Source: Algimonas porphyrae
GTDB lineage: Bacteria; Pseudomonadota; Alphaproteobacteria; Caulobacterales; Maricaulaceae
DNA: 64,000 nucleotides
Assembly (NCBI RefSeq): GCF_041429795.1
Contig: NZ_CP163424.1
Span: forward strand, 2,420,001 to 2,484,000
Direction: 5' to 3'
Each line of letters starts with the position of its first letter. Positions within the stretch are counted from its first letter, which is position 1. The position numbers and the translations under genes are program-made. The notes beneath the pieces are model-generated. The model had not been told where the DNA came from and did not search any database. It worked only from the letters and a program-made list of their open reading frames with translations. Of this stretch, positions 17,168 to 26,123 are shown one piece after another.

Positions 17168-18898
17168 CTACCCTTTCTGCTTGAGCAGAGAGGCGAAGAG
17201 CGACTTGCTTTTCTGAGACTCACCGGTCTCCGATGACTTGCCGATGAGGCTGAGACGACCGCGCGGAGCGCTGGCAACCGGTGGCTGGCTGAACTGTCCC
17301 GTACGCAGACGGGCCGCCAGATAATCGAGGCCGGGCACGAGCGCGTCCGTCGTCTTCATTTCCGGCAGCATCTTGCCTTCATTACAGGCGCGGCTAAATG
17401 TGTCTGGATCAAACCCGATCACCAGGGCAGGCTCCAGACCGACAGCTCCGGCAAAATTCTCGACGCTGATCTCATCATCCTTGGATTTGCAACGTCCTGT
17501 CTGGTTGAGAACCAGAATGGGCTCGCCGTCATTCGGACGCTGCGCCTTCAGGAAATCGACCAGATTCTTCGTATTACGCAGATTGGCCAGATCAGGGACC
17601 GTTGTGATCACCACATCATCGACCGTGGTCAGAATATTGGTGGTCCAGTCGGCCCAGATATGGGGAACATCCAGCAGGGCGAGCGGACTGACCGATCGCA
17701 CGGCGGCGACAACGGCCTCATAGGCATCGGAGTTGAAAACAGGTTTTGAATTCAATGAGCTGGAGGTTGGCAGCAGCGAAAGACGCTCCGTATGGCGGAC
17801 CATGATCCGATCCAGCAGCGTATCGTCGAGACGGTCCGGCTCGGCCAAGGCTTCTTCCAGCCCGGACGCGCTGTCATAGGCAAAATCGAGCGCAGTCGTG
17901 CCCCAGCTGCTGTCGAGATCGATCAGGGCCGTTTCCTGCATCATGCGTTCAGCCAGCGTGTAGGCAATGTTGTGCGCCAGCGTCGAACTGCCGACGCCGC
18001 CTTTGGAGCCGAAGAAAGCAACGGCTCGACCCGTAAACGGGCTTTCCGGATCGGAGTAGAGATCGGACAGTGAGCGAATGATGTTGAGCGGATGAAGTGG
18101 CGGGACCAGATAATCCGACACGCCTTTATCCATGAGCTGACGATACAGGCGAATATCGTTGGCGGCCCCGATAATGACGACTTTCGTTCCTTCGTCACAA
18201 ACGCTGGCCAGCTGCTCGAGTTGATTGAACAGTTCCGCACCGCGCATGCCGGATTCGATGATCACCAGACCGGGCGTGTTCTCCTTGTGATAATAATCGA
18301 TGGCGGCGGACAGGCCGCCCATATAGATTTTCGAATTAGTCCGGCGCATCCGCCAGTCTCGTGTCATTTCATGGATGCAGCCAGCCGTTTCTTGGCGATC
18401 GCAAAAAGCGTGGATCGCAATCTGCGGCAGGGGGCGCTCGCCCTCTTCGCGCATCTCTGGCCCCATGTCAGCCGTTGGCAGAGGCGCGACGGGCGCGGGC
18501 ATAGCGGAATGTACGACACCTTGTGGGGCGACATGAGATGCAGGCTGTCCCGGATACGGGTGCGATTGCGGCGCTGGCATGGGCGCGTGCCCATATGCCG
18601 CATGCCCCTGAGAAGGCGACGGTACAGGCATGGGGGCTGGCATGGGCGCGGCCACCTGTGAAGGCATAGGTGCGGGAACAGGCGCAGCCTGTGGCATGCC
18701 CGGCGCTGCCATGGGACGCGGCACGGGCGGCGGCATCGCGCCGTGGGATGCATTTCCAGGTGTTGGCATCGGCATGGACTGTGCAGGCATCGGCGCTTGC
18801 GCAGAGATGGGCGCAGGCATGGGCGAAGGTTGCGGCATGGTCGGCTGCGGCATGGCCGGTTGCGGCAGGGGCTGATCCGGGTGCGAAGGATGTGTCAT
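17168..18898 (-). CDS. cpaE: Pilus polar-localisation ATPase CpaE/TadZ with Pro/Met/Ala-rich N-terminus
   Basis: CpaE proteins mark the cell pole where the Flp machine assembles. The 576-residue product has three parts. Residues 1-145 are low complexity, built of repeated PMPAP/APMP-like units. Residues about 160-280 form an atypical receiver domain in which the phospho-acceptor position is glutamate (LVIIESG). Residues 290-540 form a ParA/MinD ATPase with the deviant Walker A KGGVGSST (299-306) and ALIDLDSSWG. The proline/methionine segment is much longer than I expect for the family. It lies between cpaD and cpaF in the operon. Confidence 0.93.
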   Translation of the reverse strand: MTHPSHPDQPLPQPAMPQPTMPQPSPMPAPISAQAPMPAQSMPMPTPGNASHGAMPPPVPRPMAAPGMPQAAPVPAPMPSQVAAPMPAPMPVPSPSQGHAAYGHAPMPAPQSHPYPGQPASHVAPQGVVHSAMPAPVAPLPTADMGPEMREEGERPLPQIAIHAFCDRQETAGCIHEMTRDWRMRRTNSKIYMGGLSAAIDYYHKENTPGLVIIESGMRGAELFNQLEQLASVCDEGTKVVIIGAANDIRLYRQLMDKGVSDYLVPPLHPLNIIRSLSDLYSDPESPFTGRAVAFFGSKGGVGSSTLAHNIAYTLAERMMQETALIDLDSSWGTTALDFAYDSASGLEEALAEPDRLDDTLLDRIMVRHTERLSLLPTSSSLNSKPVFNSDAYEAVVAAVRSVSPLALLDVPHIWADWTTNILTTVDDVVITTVPDLANLRNTKNLVDFLKAQRPNDGEPILVLNQTGRCKSKDDEISVENFAGAVGLEPALVIGFDPDTFSRACNEGKMLPEMKTTDALVPGLDYLAARLRTGQFSQPPVASAPRGRLSLIGKSSETGESQKSKSLFASLLKQKG

Positions 18899-18913
18899 GT
18901 CTGTCCTTCCGCT

Positions 18914-19618
18914 CTAACCGCCAGCTTCCTGAGAGCTCACACTCTGACCTTCAGGACGCTCAGAGGCTGTCGAGGAACCTTGGATGTAACGATCATAGAC
19001 AACCTGACGCCGCTGCGCGTTGGGTGTGTCGGATGCGTAGGGTTCGATCAGCTGACGCGGATCGCTGATCATGGCGGCCAGATTGGCCGATGCAAAACAG
19101 CCAAATTCGGGCGTCACGCCATTGCCGTAAGTCTGCGACAGATCGCCAAGACGCGAGCAATCCTGCGAAATCGCCTTCAGGGTCCGATAGGATAGAACGA
19201 CCGGCGCCGGATCACCGGGACGGGAGTAATATTCGCCCGACTGAACGGCATCAGGCCGGATCGCACTGGCCGCCATCAACCGCGTTAGCAATGCATCCGT
19301 CTGGATGACCCCTTGTCCGGTCAGCGCATTGGCAGGACGGTTAATGTAAATCGGGCCGGATCCTTCGGCAGTATAGCTTCTGAGAAATGTCTGAACGGCG
19401 AATTCGTCCCGCGCCGAGAGCTCGAGCCCATTGGGGCGCGCGTAAAGTTCCAGCCGTTCGACCGACTCGGCGACCTTGACCGGATTAAGGCGGTGGGTCG
19501 GCTGATGTATATTGCTGCCCTGCAGGCAGCCCGCCAGAAGAAGCGGCGCAGCGACCATCAATGTCAGCGCCGAGACTGAAAAACGGCGGGTCCGAGCGAA
19601 TTGACGCGGTTGTTTCAT
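18914..19618 (-). CDS. cpaD: Pilus assembly lipoprotein CpaD
   Basis: A 234-residue CpaD-family protein that supports the outer-membrane secretin. The N-terminus is a lipoprotein signal (VSALTLMVAAPLLLAGC, lipobox LAGC). The conserved C-terminal half includes CSRLGDLSQTYGN, then FGCFASANLAAMISDPRQLI. Starts at TTG 19624, ATG 19621 and ATG 19618 are all in frame; the AGGAG ribosome site is 6 nt from 19618, so that start is used. It lies 9 bp after cpaC. Confidence 0.93.
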   Translation of the reverse strand: MKQPRQFARTRRFSVSALTLMVAAPLLLAGCLQGSNIHQPTHRLNPVKVAESVERLELYARPNGLELSARDEFAVQTFLRSYTAEGSGPIYINRPANALTGQGVIQTDALLTRLMAASAIRPDAVQSGEYYSRPGDPAPVVLSYRTLKAISQDCSRLGDLSQTYGNGVTPEFGCFASANLAAMISDPRQLIEPYASDTPNAQRRQVVYDRYIQGSSTASERPEGQSVSSQEAGG

Positions 19619-19627
19619 CATCAACTC

Positions 19628-21109
19628 CTAATCGACCACATGGCCGAACGGCCCGGTCAATGTTTCGGACGTGGCCTTTTCGCCATAAACCGTATTCAGG
19701 CGCCCCATCAGGACCTGTGCGCGCTCGCTGGCGGGCTGATAGCCCTCAAGCGGCGTCTGCAATTTGTCAGGATGCGTCGGGTCGACCAGATAGGGCGTCA
19801 CGATCACGACAAGTTCCGTCTGTACGCTCTGACTGTCGCGATTGCGGAACAATGCGCCCAGACCCGGAATATCCTTGGCCCCCGGAACGCCGTCAAACGC
19901 GCTGCGCGCCTCTTCCCGGATCATGCCGGCAATCACAAGACTGCCGCCCGCCGGAAGCTCGACAACCGTATTGGCCCGACGCACGCGCAGACCCAGAATA
20001 TCGCCGCCCTCACCGCCTGTTTCGAACGAGTTTTCGGTAGTCGGCTCGGATACTTCGGTTGAAATATTCAATGAAATCAGTCCCTCGGATAGGACAACGG
20101 GGGTAAAGCCGAGCGAAACGCCGAATGATTTGAATTCGAAAGAGCGCTGCAGCTGCCCATTATCATCGAGAAAAACGCCACCTAGAACCGGGAACTCACC
20201 GCCCGCCAGGAAGTTGGCCGTTTCCCCCGAAATCGCGACCAGAGTCGGCTCTGCGAGCGTCCGGATCAGGCCGACTCGTTCCAGCGCTGTCAGCGCTCCG
20301 CTCAGAGAGCGCAGATCGCCGCCGGATGAATTCTGAAAACCGACATTGCCCGTAAAGCCCGCACCACTACTGACACCAAGATTATTGACCAGGGAAACCG
20401 TCGAATCGCCCAGTTCGGCCACAGCTGAGAGATTGAAGCCCATCTGTTTGACGACTGAGCGCTGCATCTCGACGATGCGGACCTTCAGCATCACCTGATC
20501 CTTGCCTTCGACAGACAGAAGATTGACGATTTCGCCCGTTCCATCGGCTGCGCCCTGCCACATCTCGGCTATGCGCTCGACTTTCAGCGCGGTCTCTGCG
20601 TTCGGCACGCGGCCTGTCAGCATGATGTTACTGTTGATCGACTGGACTTCGACATCCGCACTCGGCGCATGCTTTCGGACAAGCTCCGTCAGCCCGTTAA
20701 TGTCCCGCTCGACCCGAATGTCGATATTGAGCAGCTCATTGCCGTTATGGTCGTAGAAATAAACGTTGGTCTGACCCGAACTCTTGCCGATCAGCAGGGT
20801 CCGGCGCGATGTATGGGGAATGGCTTCGACAATGTCCGGATTAGACACGAACACGTCCATCGCATTGGATGGCAACTCAATGACTGTCGATTTGGAATAA
20901 GGCAGCACGATGGATCTGTTCAGACCTTCGCCCGGCGACTGAATACGGATTCCGTCCGCGGAGGCTTCGACCGGAATGGACGCAATTGCGCTATAGCTGC
21001 GCTCTGTCGCCAGAGCGGGAACGGCCATGACCGCAGACAGCATCAGGGGCGCGGCAAAGCGTGTCCAGCGCGGCGCTCCCCCAATTGTAAACATATTGGT
21101 TCCGCTCAT
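19628..21109 (-). CDS. cpaC: Outer-membrane secretin CpaC/RcpA of the Flp pilus
   Basis: A 493-residue secretin that forms the pilus channel. It has a signal peptide (FAAPLMLSAVMAVPALA), a pilus-assembly N-domain (SIVLPYSKSTVIELPSNAMD, VFVSNPDIVEAIPHTSR), a BON-like segment (NGLTELVRKHAPSADVEVQS) and the secretin domain from about residue 225 (VKQMGFNLSAVAELGDSTVS, LAEPTLVAISGETANFLAGG, ELPAGGSLVIAGMIREEAR). An in-frame GTG precedes the ATG; GGAG lies 6 nt from the ATG at 21109. It follows cpaB with 2 bp between the genes. Confidence 0.95.
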   Translation of the reverse strand: MSGTNMFTIGGAPRWTRFAAPLMLSAVMAVPALATERSYSAIASIPVEASADGIRIQSPGEGLNRSIVLPYSKSTVIELPSNAMDVFVSNPDIVEAIPHTSRRTLLIGKSSGQTNVYFYDHNGNELLNIDIRVERDINGLTELVRKHAPSADVEVQSINSNIMLTGRVPNAETALKVERIAEMWQGAADGTGEIVNLLSVEGKDQVMLKVRIVEMQRSVVKQMGFNLSAVAELGDSTVSLVNNLGVSSGAGFTGNVGFQNSSGGDLRSLSGALTALERVGLIRTLAEPTLVAISGETANFLAGGEFPVLGGVFLDDNGQLQRSFEFKSFGVSLGFTPVVLSEGLISLNISTEVSEPTTENSFETGGEGGDILGLRVRRANTVVELPAGGSLVIAGMIREEARSAFDGVPGAKDIPGLGALFRNRDSQSVQTELVVIVTPYLVDPTHPDKLQTPLEGYQPASERAQVLMGRLNTVYGEKATSETLTGPFGHVVD

Positions 21110-21111
21110 CA

Positions 21112-21945
21112 CTATCTCCCCCGCACCGGGACGGATTGCGCCTCACCGGATCGGTAAATCGTCACAGGCGGAATTTGCTTCTTGGCGTCATCAGGCTCCG
21201 TCGCATGGCTCGGCGCATACATGGTCGCCCCGGCAAAGCCGCGGAGGACCAGCGACAGATCACCTCGGACCTGCGCGACGGTAATGCGCTCTGCATCACG
21301 GGGAGACAGCTCCAGTGTCGCCGTCGATCCTGGGAGGGCTGCAGAGCCCGATGGATCAGCTGAAAAGGACTGATCGATCGCCAGAACCGTGACATTATTG
21401 AAGATTGTCGATGCGACCAGCTCAGCCTCCGACCCGAAATCACCCAGCGTCGTCTCCACGGCCTCCTGCAAGATCACATCGACCTTGTCGCCGGGCTGAA
21501 TGAAGCCGCCAGCCGCCGTGTCGACGCTGATCCGGACCGTAACCGCCCGCATGCCGGGCTTCAAAAGTGCGGCCATGATGCCTGCATCGCCCGCGCGAAT
21601 GAAACGCGACAGAACGAGCGGCTCGCCCGGCGTCAGAGGCTCGCGGACGACGGCATTGATCAATGTTTCGACAATCGGGGTTTCGGCTTCGGGATCTTCG
21701 ACGATCAGGGCTGGCGTCAGCGCTTCCGTCGGCCAGTCGATCCAGCTGAGATCACCCTCACTGACGCGGTGACCCCGCGATAGAGGCTCGGACACGGTCA
21801 GAACGGGTGTGTAGTCGACTTCCTCGACAATCGTCTCGACCATCGGCTCGGCATCTGTACCGCTATTCATGCCGCGCAATGTGATAAACACGATGGCCAT
21901 CAGAATGACCAAAGCGGCAATCATTATCAGCCGTTTTCTGTCCAC
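21112..21945 (-). CDS. cpaB: Flp pilus assembly protein CpaB/RcpC
   Basis: A 277-residue periplasmic protein anchored by one N-terminal helix (LIMIAALVILMAIVFITLRG). It contains an SAF domain (SEPLSRGHRVSEGDLSWIDW, PLTPGEPLVLSRFIRAGDAG) and the RcpC/CpaB region (RAVTVRISVDTAAGGFIQPG, DKVDVILQE). These proteins are thought to stabilise the secretin and may contact peptidoglycan. It is followed closely by cpaC and separated from cpaA by about 110 bp. Confidence 0.94.
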   Translation of the reverse strand: MDRKRLIMIAALVILMAIVFITLRGMNSGTDAEPMVETIVEEVDYTPVLTVSEPLSRGHRVSEGDLSWIDWPTEALTPALIVEDPEAETPIVETLINAVVREPLTPGEPLVLSRFIRAGDAGIMAALLKPGMRAVTVRISVDTAAGGFIQPGDKVDVILQEAVETTLGDFGSEAELVASTIFNNVTVLAIDQSFSADPSGSAALPGSTATLELSPRDAERITVAQVRGDLSLVLRGFAGATMYAPSHATEPDDAKKQIPPVTIYRSGEAQSVPVRGR

Positions 21946-22057
21946 GTCGCCCGCTCCTCAAGGAAGGTTTGGACTCCGAACTAGGCCAGACCCGCTAAGG
22001 CATGGTTAACAAGAGGAAACAGGTCTGAAGGATTAATGTGCCGGACACGGCCCGGTA

Positions 22058-22561
22058 TCAGCCAACAAGGGCGACGAACAGGCTGCTGGTTGGCCAGACG
22101 AACAAGGCCCCGGCTGCAAGCGCCAGCCCGTAAGGCATGTCTTTTCCGCCCTGGAACATGCGCATGCCCAGCTCCGACGTTCTGACGCGGACAGGCAGCA
22201 GCGTATCGCTCAGCATCATGAAGATACCCAGCGCCGCACCGAACAGGGTCGTGTAGAGCACGAACGGCATGACATCGCCCCAGCCGAACCACAGGCTGAT
22301 GGCGGCCATCAGCTTCGCATCCCCGCCACCGAGCCAACCCAGAGCGAACATTGCAAAACCGGCTGCGAAGAAAACCAGACCGACGCTCAGATGCTCGGCC
22401 AGTGCGGGCAGACCCTGCCAGGTCATCGGCAAGGCGATCACGAAGCCTGCGGCCATGGCCAGAGAGACCTTGTTGGGAATTTTCATCGACCAGAAGTCGG
22501 TATAGGCCGCAATCAGCAAGGGGACGGCGAAAATCAGTGTCACGATAAAGGCGACGATCAT
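22058..22561 (-). CDS. cpaA: Prepilin peptidase CpaA/TadV (A24 family)
   Basis: A 167-residue integral membrane aspartyl protease that cleaves the Flp prepilin leader. The two catalytic aspartates are D22 in AAYTDFWSMKIPN and D81 in the GxGD-type motif GGGDAKLM. Five or six hydrophobic helices fill the rest. It lacks the cytoplasmic N-methylation domain of longer GspO/PilD peptidases, as usual for the TadV group. It lies between the pilin gene and cpaB in the same direction. Confidence 0.94.
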   Translation of the reverse strand: MIVAFIVTLIFAVPLLIAAYTDFWSMKIPNKVSLAMAAGFVIALPMTWQGLPALAEHLSVGLVFFAAGFAMFALGWLGGGDAKLMAAISLWFGWGDVMPFVLYTTLFGAALGIFMMLSDTLLPVRVRTSELGMRMFQGGKDMPYGLALAAGALFVWPTSSLFVALVG

Positions 22562-22695
22562 GCGAAAACTCCGACGGTCGGGGCGTTGTCTGGTGTCACG
22601 TCAATAGCGCCGGTCGGTTAAGATTTGATGAGAGTCGGCGCGATTGACAGCATCTCTCATTCTGCTTCTGTCGCTTATTCCGCTTGGCGACGGCA

Positions 22696-22727
22696 CAAAC
22701 GAAAACGGCCAGCCCGAAGGCTGGCCG
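22696..22727 (-). terminator. Intrinsic terminator of the pilin gene
   Basis: On the minus strand CGGCCAGCC and GGCTGGCCG form a perfect 9-bp stem with loop TTCG, followed by TTTTCGTTTG. It lies about 35 nt after the pilin stop, so the abundant pilin message can end here and partial read-through can feed cpaA. Confidence 0.82.
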
Positions 22728-22762
22728 CGCATTAGATCAGTTGGCTAGGCCAACCGGACGGA

Positions 22763-22969
22763 TCAGTCGCCGCCTTTGATCTTCTTGCCTTTAGTGTCTT
22801 TCACCTTGTCCATCTCGGCAGAGACATCGGCAAACTTGTCGTTGATGGACTCACCCAGTGCAGTTGCACCAGCGATCATCGCAACAGCGATAAGAGCGGC
22901 GATCAGGCCGTATTCGATGGCCGTTGCACCAGATTCGTCATTGACGAAGTTTTTGATAAGATTTTGCAT
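22763..22969 (-). CDS. pilA: Flp/Fap major pilin
   Basis: A 68-residue prepilin. The leader MQNLIKNFVNDESG ends in glycine 14, and the mature protein begins ATAIEYGLIAALIAVAMIAG, the Flp motif with glutamate 5 and tyrosine 6 of the mature chain, so the mature pilin is 54 residues. The C-terminus is lysine-rich (KVKDTKGKKIKGGD). It is the first gene of the minus-strand pilus locus and has its own terminator, in line with its need for high expression. The 280-bp upstream gap to the next (+) gene must hold its promoter; I could not assign boxes with confidence. Confidence 0.96.
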   Translation of the reverse strand: MQNLIKNFVNDESGATAIEYGLIAALIAVAMIAGATALGESINDKFADVSAEMDKVKDTKGKKIKGGD

Positions 22970-23250
22970 AACTTGCTCCCACGTATGCTAGTCGATTTTG
23001 GGATTATTCCCAGTTGCCCGGGGGTCATCCCTGACAAGGACGTATCTAGGGGAGCCAGTTTAACGTGAGGTTCGGAGACACGGTGAACAGCCCGTAAATC
23101 TGTACTTTCTGTCAGATTTATCTGCCTCGCCCTGACCGGACCAGTCGCAGCAGCCCCTATAAGGAAAGACTCCACCCCGACTGCCCCAGCGCCATAAAGA
23201 CTTCATTCACCCTGCCGCGCTAGAACGGGGCCGAATTTGTGGAGACGGCT

Positions 23251-23793
23251 ATGCGCCTGAGTATGAAAACATCCCTGCGCGCGACCCTGGCAAGCTTTGC
23301 CGGTCTGGTTGCTACCGCAGCCCTCAGCCTGTCGGCCTCCGCCTCTGATCCCATCTACCGCGTCGACCTGAACAAGACCCAGATCTTGCGTCTGCCGGCT
23401 GCGGCGGGCTCCGTAATCGTCGGCAATCCGAGCATCGCCGATGTGACCATCCATTCCCCCAACATGATTTTTGTGGTCGGGCGCGGTTACGGCGAAACCA
23501 ATCTGGTCATTCTGGACCGCAATGGCGGCACGATGGTCGATGCGGACATTCAGGTCACGGCCATTACGCCGACAAATGGCATCCGTCTTTTCAATGCCAG
23601 CAGCCGCCGTTCCTATTCCTGCTCGCCCTACTGCCAGCCCTCACCCGTTCTGGGCGACAGTGCCGACTTTGTGGGCGCGAATGCTGGCCAGACTCCTGAA
23701 AGCTCCGGCGTCGGGGCCATTTTCGACAGCCCGCTCGCCGCAGGCGGCAGCCCGTTCGATGCGGCTCAATCCGAACTGTCCGGCGATCAATAG
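23251..23793 (+). CDS. Orphan pilus-assembly (CpaC) N-domain protein
   Basis: A 180-residue exported protein with a signal peptide (LRATLASFAGLVATAALSLS ending ASA). The core matches the N-terminal domain of CpaC-type secretins: ILRLPAAAGSVIVGNPSIAD, VVGRGYGETNLVILDRNG. The secretin domain itself is absent. After the domain comes a short cysteine-containing region (SYSCSPYC) and a low-complexity tail. Stand-alone copies of this domain accompany Flp loci in Caulobacter relatives. Starts at GTG 23239 and ATG 23263 are possible; GGAG lies 6 nt before the ATG at 23251. It is divergent from the pilin gene and leads the TadE pair. Confidence 0.85.
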   Translation: MRLSMKTSLRATLASFAGLVATAALSLSASASDPIYRVDLNKTQILRLPAAAGSVIVGNPSIADVTIHSPNMIFVVGRGYGETNLVILDRNGGTMVDADIQVTAITPTNGIRLFNASSRRSYSCSPYCQPSPVLGDSADFVGANAGQTPESSGVGAIFDSPLAAGGSPFDAAQSELSGDQ

Positions 23794-23906
23794 CCGGGTT
23801 AGTCCTTTCTTAAACCTGGCCATCAGTCGTTCATTAAGCCCTTCCCTGTATTCCAGTCCCGTAAGTTGACGCAGTCGCACAGGCGGCATGCGCATGGGAG
23901 CATGGA

Positions 23907-24542
23907 ATGATCATGGGTCGGACCAGTTTTACAGGACGTGCCTGGCGCCGCGCGAGCGCGCTGCGCGACCGGTATTCCAAAAACACGGACGGGGCCACGG
24001 CAGTCGAATTCGCCATGGTCTCACTCCCTTTCCTGGCAATCATCTTCGGCATTCTGGAACTGGCCCTTGTCTTCTTCACAGGATCCGTCCTGACGCAATC
24101 CATGAATGATACGGGCCGTCTTGTCCGCGTCGGCGCCTTTCAAGGCTGTGGCAGCGCGGCGGAATTCAAGGCCATGGTCTGCGACCGCATGCAAGGGATG
24201 ATGAGCTGCGAAAACAACCTGCGGGTCGACCTTGTCACTGCGGCCTCGTTTCAATCCGTCGCGATGAAGGATCCGGGCGATGGCGGTCTTGACCCGGACG
24301 ACGACACGAAGGGCGTCGAGAACGGCGAATTCGACAATACGGGTCCAGGCGAACCTGTCGTCATGCGCGGGACATTCTACTATCCGCTGGTTCTGCCGAA
24401 TTTCATGACCCGTCTGGAAAACCAGCCCGGAACAGGTCGTCATGTTATCACGGTTTCGACGGCGTTCCGGAACGAGCCTTTCCCCGGCGGCGGATCCTGC
24501 AATCCCTCCATCAAGGACGAGCTGGAAGGAATCCTCGGATGA
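23907..24542 (+). CDS. TadE/TadG-family pseudopilin
   Basis: A 211-residue protein with a TadE-like segment near the N-terminus: DGATAVEFAMVSLPFLAIIF, a single hydrophobic helix after a pseudopilin-like leader (residues about 29-62). The rest is predicted extracytoplasmic and contains four cysteines after the helix (GCGS, MVCDRM, SCENN, GSCNP). Such minor pilins help initiate Flp fibre assembly and are processed by the same peptidase. GGGAG lies 6 nt before the ATG. It overlaps the next gene by 4 bp (ATGA). Confidence 0.87.
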   Translation: MIMGRTSFTGRAWRRASALRDRYSKNTDGATAVEFAMVSLPFLAIIFGILELALVFFTGSVLTQSMNDTGRLVRVGAFQGCGSAAEFKAMVCDRMQGMMSCENNLRVDLVTAASFQSVAMKDPGDGGLDPDDDTKGVENGEFDNTGPGEPVVMRGTFYYPLVLPNFMTRLENQPGTGRHVITVSTAFRNEPFPGGGSCNPSIKDELEGILG

Positions 24543-25201
24543 CCCTATATCCGCCAGCCACTCATCTGCGTCGTCGGTTGCGACGGATTACGGGCTTTCA
24601 CCGCGATGAAAGCGGTGTGGCCGCGATGGAATTCGCCATCATCGCGCCGATCATCATCGGCGTCTATCTTGGTCTGGCCGAGCTGGCCATGGTACTCGGC
24701 GTAGAGCGACAGGTGTCGCATTCCGCCAGTGTCGCCGGCGATCTGGCGACACAGGCCGCCGTTCTGGAAGAAGCCGATATTGAAGACATCCTCTCCGCGA
24801 CATTGCGCGTCGCCAATGTGTCGGACACGAATGACTATGTTCTGCATATGGAAAGCTTCGACCGGGACTCGTCCGGGTCGGAAGTCAGCCTTGGCGAAAT
24901 CGTCTATGGCGCAGGCCGGGAAAGCTGGCTTGAAGATTTCGATGCCGCCGATCTGAGCGCCGACATGCTGGCGGAAGGATCAGGGATCGTCGTCGCGCGC
25001 GTAGCTTACCGTTACACCCCAATGGGCATGCCCAATACGCTCGACACGGATAGCAAGAAGGGATTGCTGCCCACATCGCTGACTCTGACGGAAACATTTC
25101 TGCTGAAACCCCGTCGATCCGCCACAGTCGAAGTCGGCGCCGGCACGGGCACGAAATTTACCTGTACTGGCTCTGCATCAGGTATGAACTGCAGCAGCTA
25201 A
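24539..25201 (+). CDS. TadE-family pseudopilin
   Basis: A 220-residue TadE-like protein. The pseudopilin segment is DESGVAAMEFAIIAPIIIGV followed by a helix up to about residue 55. The C-terminal domain is extracytoplasmic and ends with a cysteine pair (FTCTGSASGMNCSS). It is translationally coupled to the preceding TadE/TadG gene and probably acts with it as a minor pilin. It converges on the phosphatase gene, overlapping by 4 bp. Confidence 0.87.
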   Translation: MTLYPPATHLRRRLRRITGFHRDESGVAAMEFAIIAPIIIGVYLGLAELAMVLGVERQVSHSASVAGDLATQAAVLEEADIEDILSATLRVANVSDTNDYVLHMESFDRDSSGSEVSLGEIVYGAGRESWLEDFDAADLSADMLAEGSGIVVARVAYRYTPMGMPNTLDTDSKKGLLPTSLTLTETFLLKPRRSATVEVGAGTGTKFTCTGSASGMNCSS

Positions 25202-26022
25202 GCCGTGTGGCCATTTGTCAGGTAGCGCGCCCGCAACCGATCAAGCTGCGCACCGTCAAGACCGAGCGTGTCTACCGCATAGCGTTCCATATCGCCCATC
25301 GCCTCGAGACTGGCGCTAAGATAATCCGGTTCGACCCCGAACATCGGACGGAGCGAGTCGGCGTCAATCGTCCGCCCGTAGCGCTGACTGAACATCGCTG
25401 CCGCGGGCTCGAGAAAGGCTTCAATGTCGACGGCAGTTTCCGTCAGCATATAATCCGCCATTATATCACCGTCCGATACGCCCAGCAGACCCTGAATCAG
25501 GGCGACCAGCGTTCCGGTCCTGTCTTTACCCGCCGCGCAGTGAACCAGAACGCCCTCGCCTTGATCGACCTGTGGTTCTGTCATCCGGGTCAACGTGTCC
25601 GAAAACAGCGCCATGAACCCGGCATCATGCGGCCGGTTGCGATAGGATGTCGTCATATAGTCGCGCGCATCCTGCGCTGAATAGAGGCTCTGTTCGGCGA
25701 AGGCCTCATGCGGCGCGACGGTCGCCGCGGCCAGCTCAGGCGTGACAGGCTGAGTCAGCACCGCTGCGCGCGCTTCATTTTCGGGCCATTTCGACGGTTG
25801 GCGTTTGCGTTCCGGAGCATGCCGCAGATCGACCACCGTCCCGATGGTCAGGGCGTCGATCTCGGCCTGATCGGCTTCGCTCAGGCCGTTCAGATGGGCA
25901 GAGCGGAACAGCACCCCTGTCCGCACGGACTGACCGCCCAGACCGGAATAACCTCCGAAATCACGAAAGTTATAGATCGAGCCATAGGGCTTCAGCCGGT
26001 CTGTCACATCGATGAGGGACAT
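25198..26022 (-). CDS. Tyrosine-protein phosphatase family protein
   Basis: A 274-residue protein of the bacterial Y_phosphatase3 (TbpA/MptpB-like) group. The active-site loop is HCAAGKDRTG (CX5R), with the general acid region upstream in VVDLRHAPERKRQPSKW. The N-terminus has the family motif SIYNFRDFGGYSG. Enzymes of this type dephosphorylate phosphotyrosine and in some cases phosphoinositides or phosphoserine. No kinase partner is adjacent, so the substrate is unknown. Confidence 0.9.
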   Translation of the reverse strand: MSLIDVTDRLKPYGSIYNFRDFGGYSGLGGQSVRTGVLFRSAHLNGLSEADQAEIDALTIGTVVDLRHAPERKRQPSKWPENEARAAVLTQPVTPELAAATVAPHEAFAEQSLYSAQDARDYMTTSYRNRPHDAGFMALFSDTLTRMTEPQVDQGEGVLVHCAAGKDRTGTLVALIQGLLGVSDGDIMADYMLTETAVDIEAFLEPAAAMFSQRYGRTIDADSLRPMFGVEPDYLSASLEAMGDMERYAVDTLGLDGAQLDRLRARYLTNGHTA

Positions 26023-26123
26023 GCCCGTCGGCTAACAGGCTGCGACCCTCATGGGAAGACAGGTTAGAGTCAGAAAACCGTGATCGAAACTGAAGATCAG
26101 ACCGGGGCGACGAATGCTCCAGC

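Noticed and set aside
22970-23250. CtrA-type TTAA-N7-TTAA boxes at the pilin promoter
   Set aside because: CtrA control is expected from Caulobacter biology, but no full-length box with correct spacing is visible in this gap.
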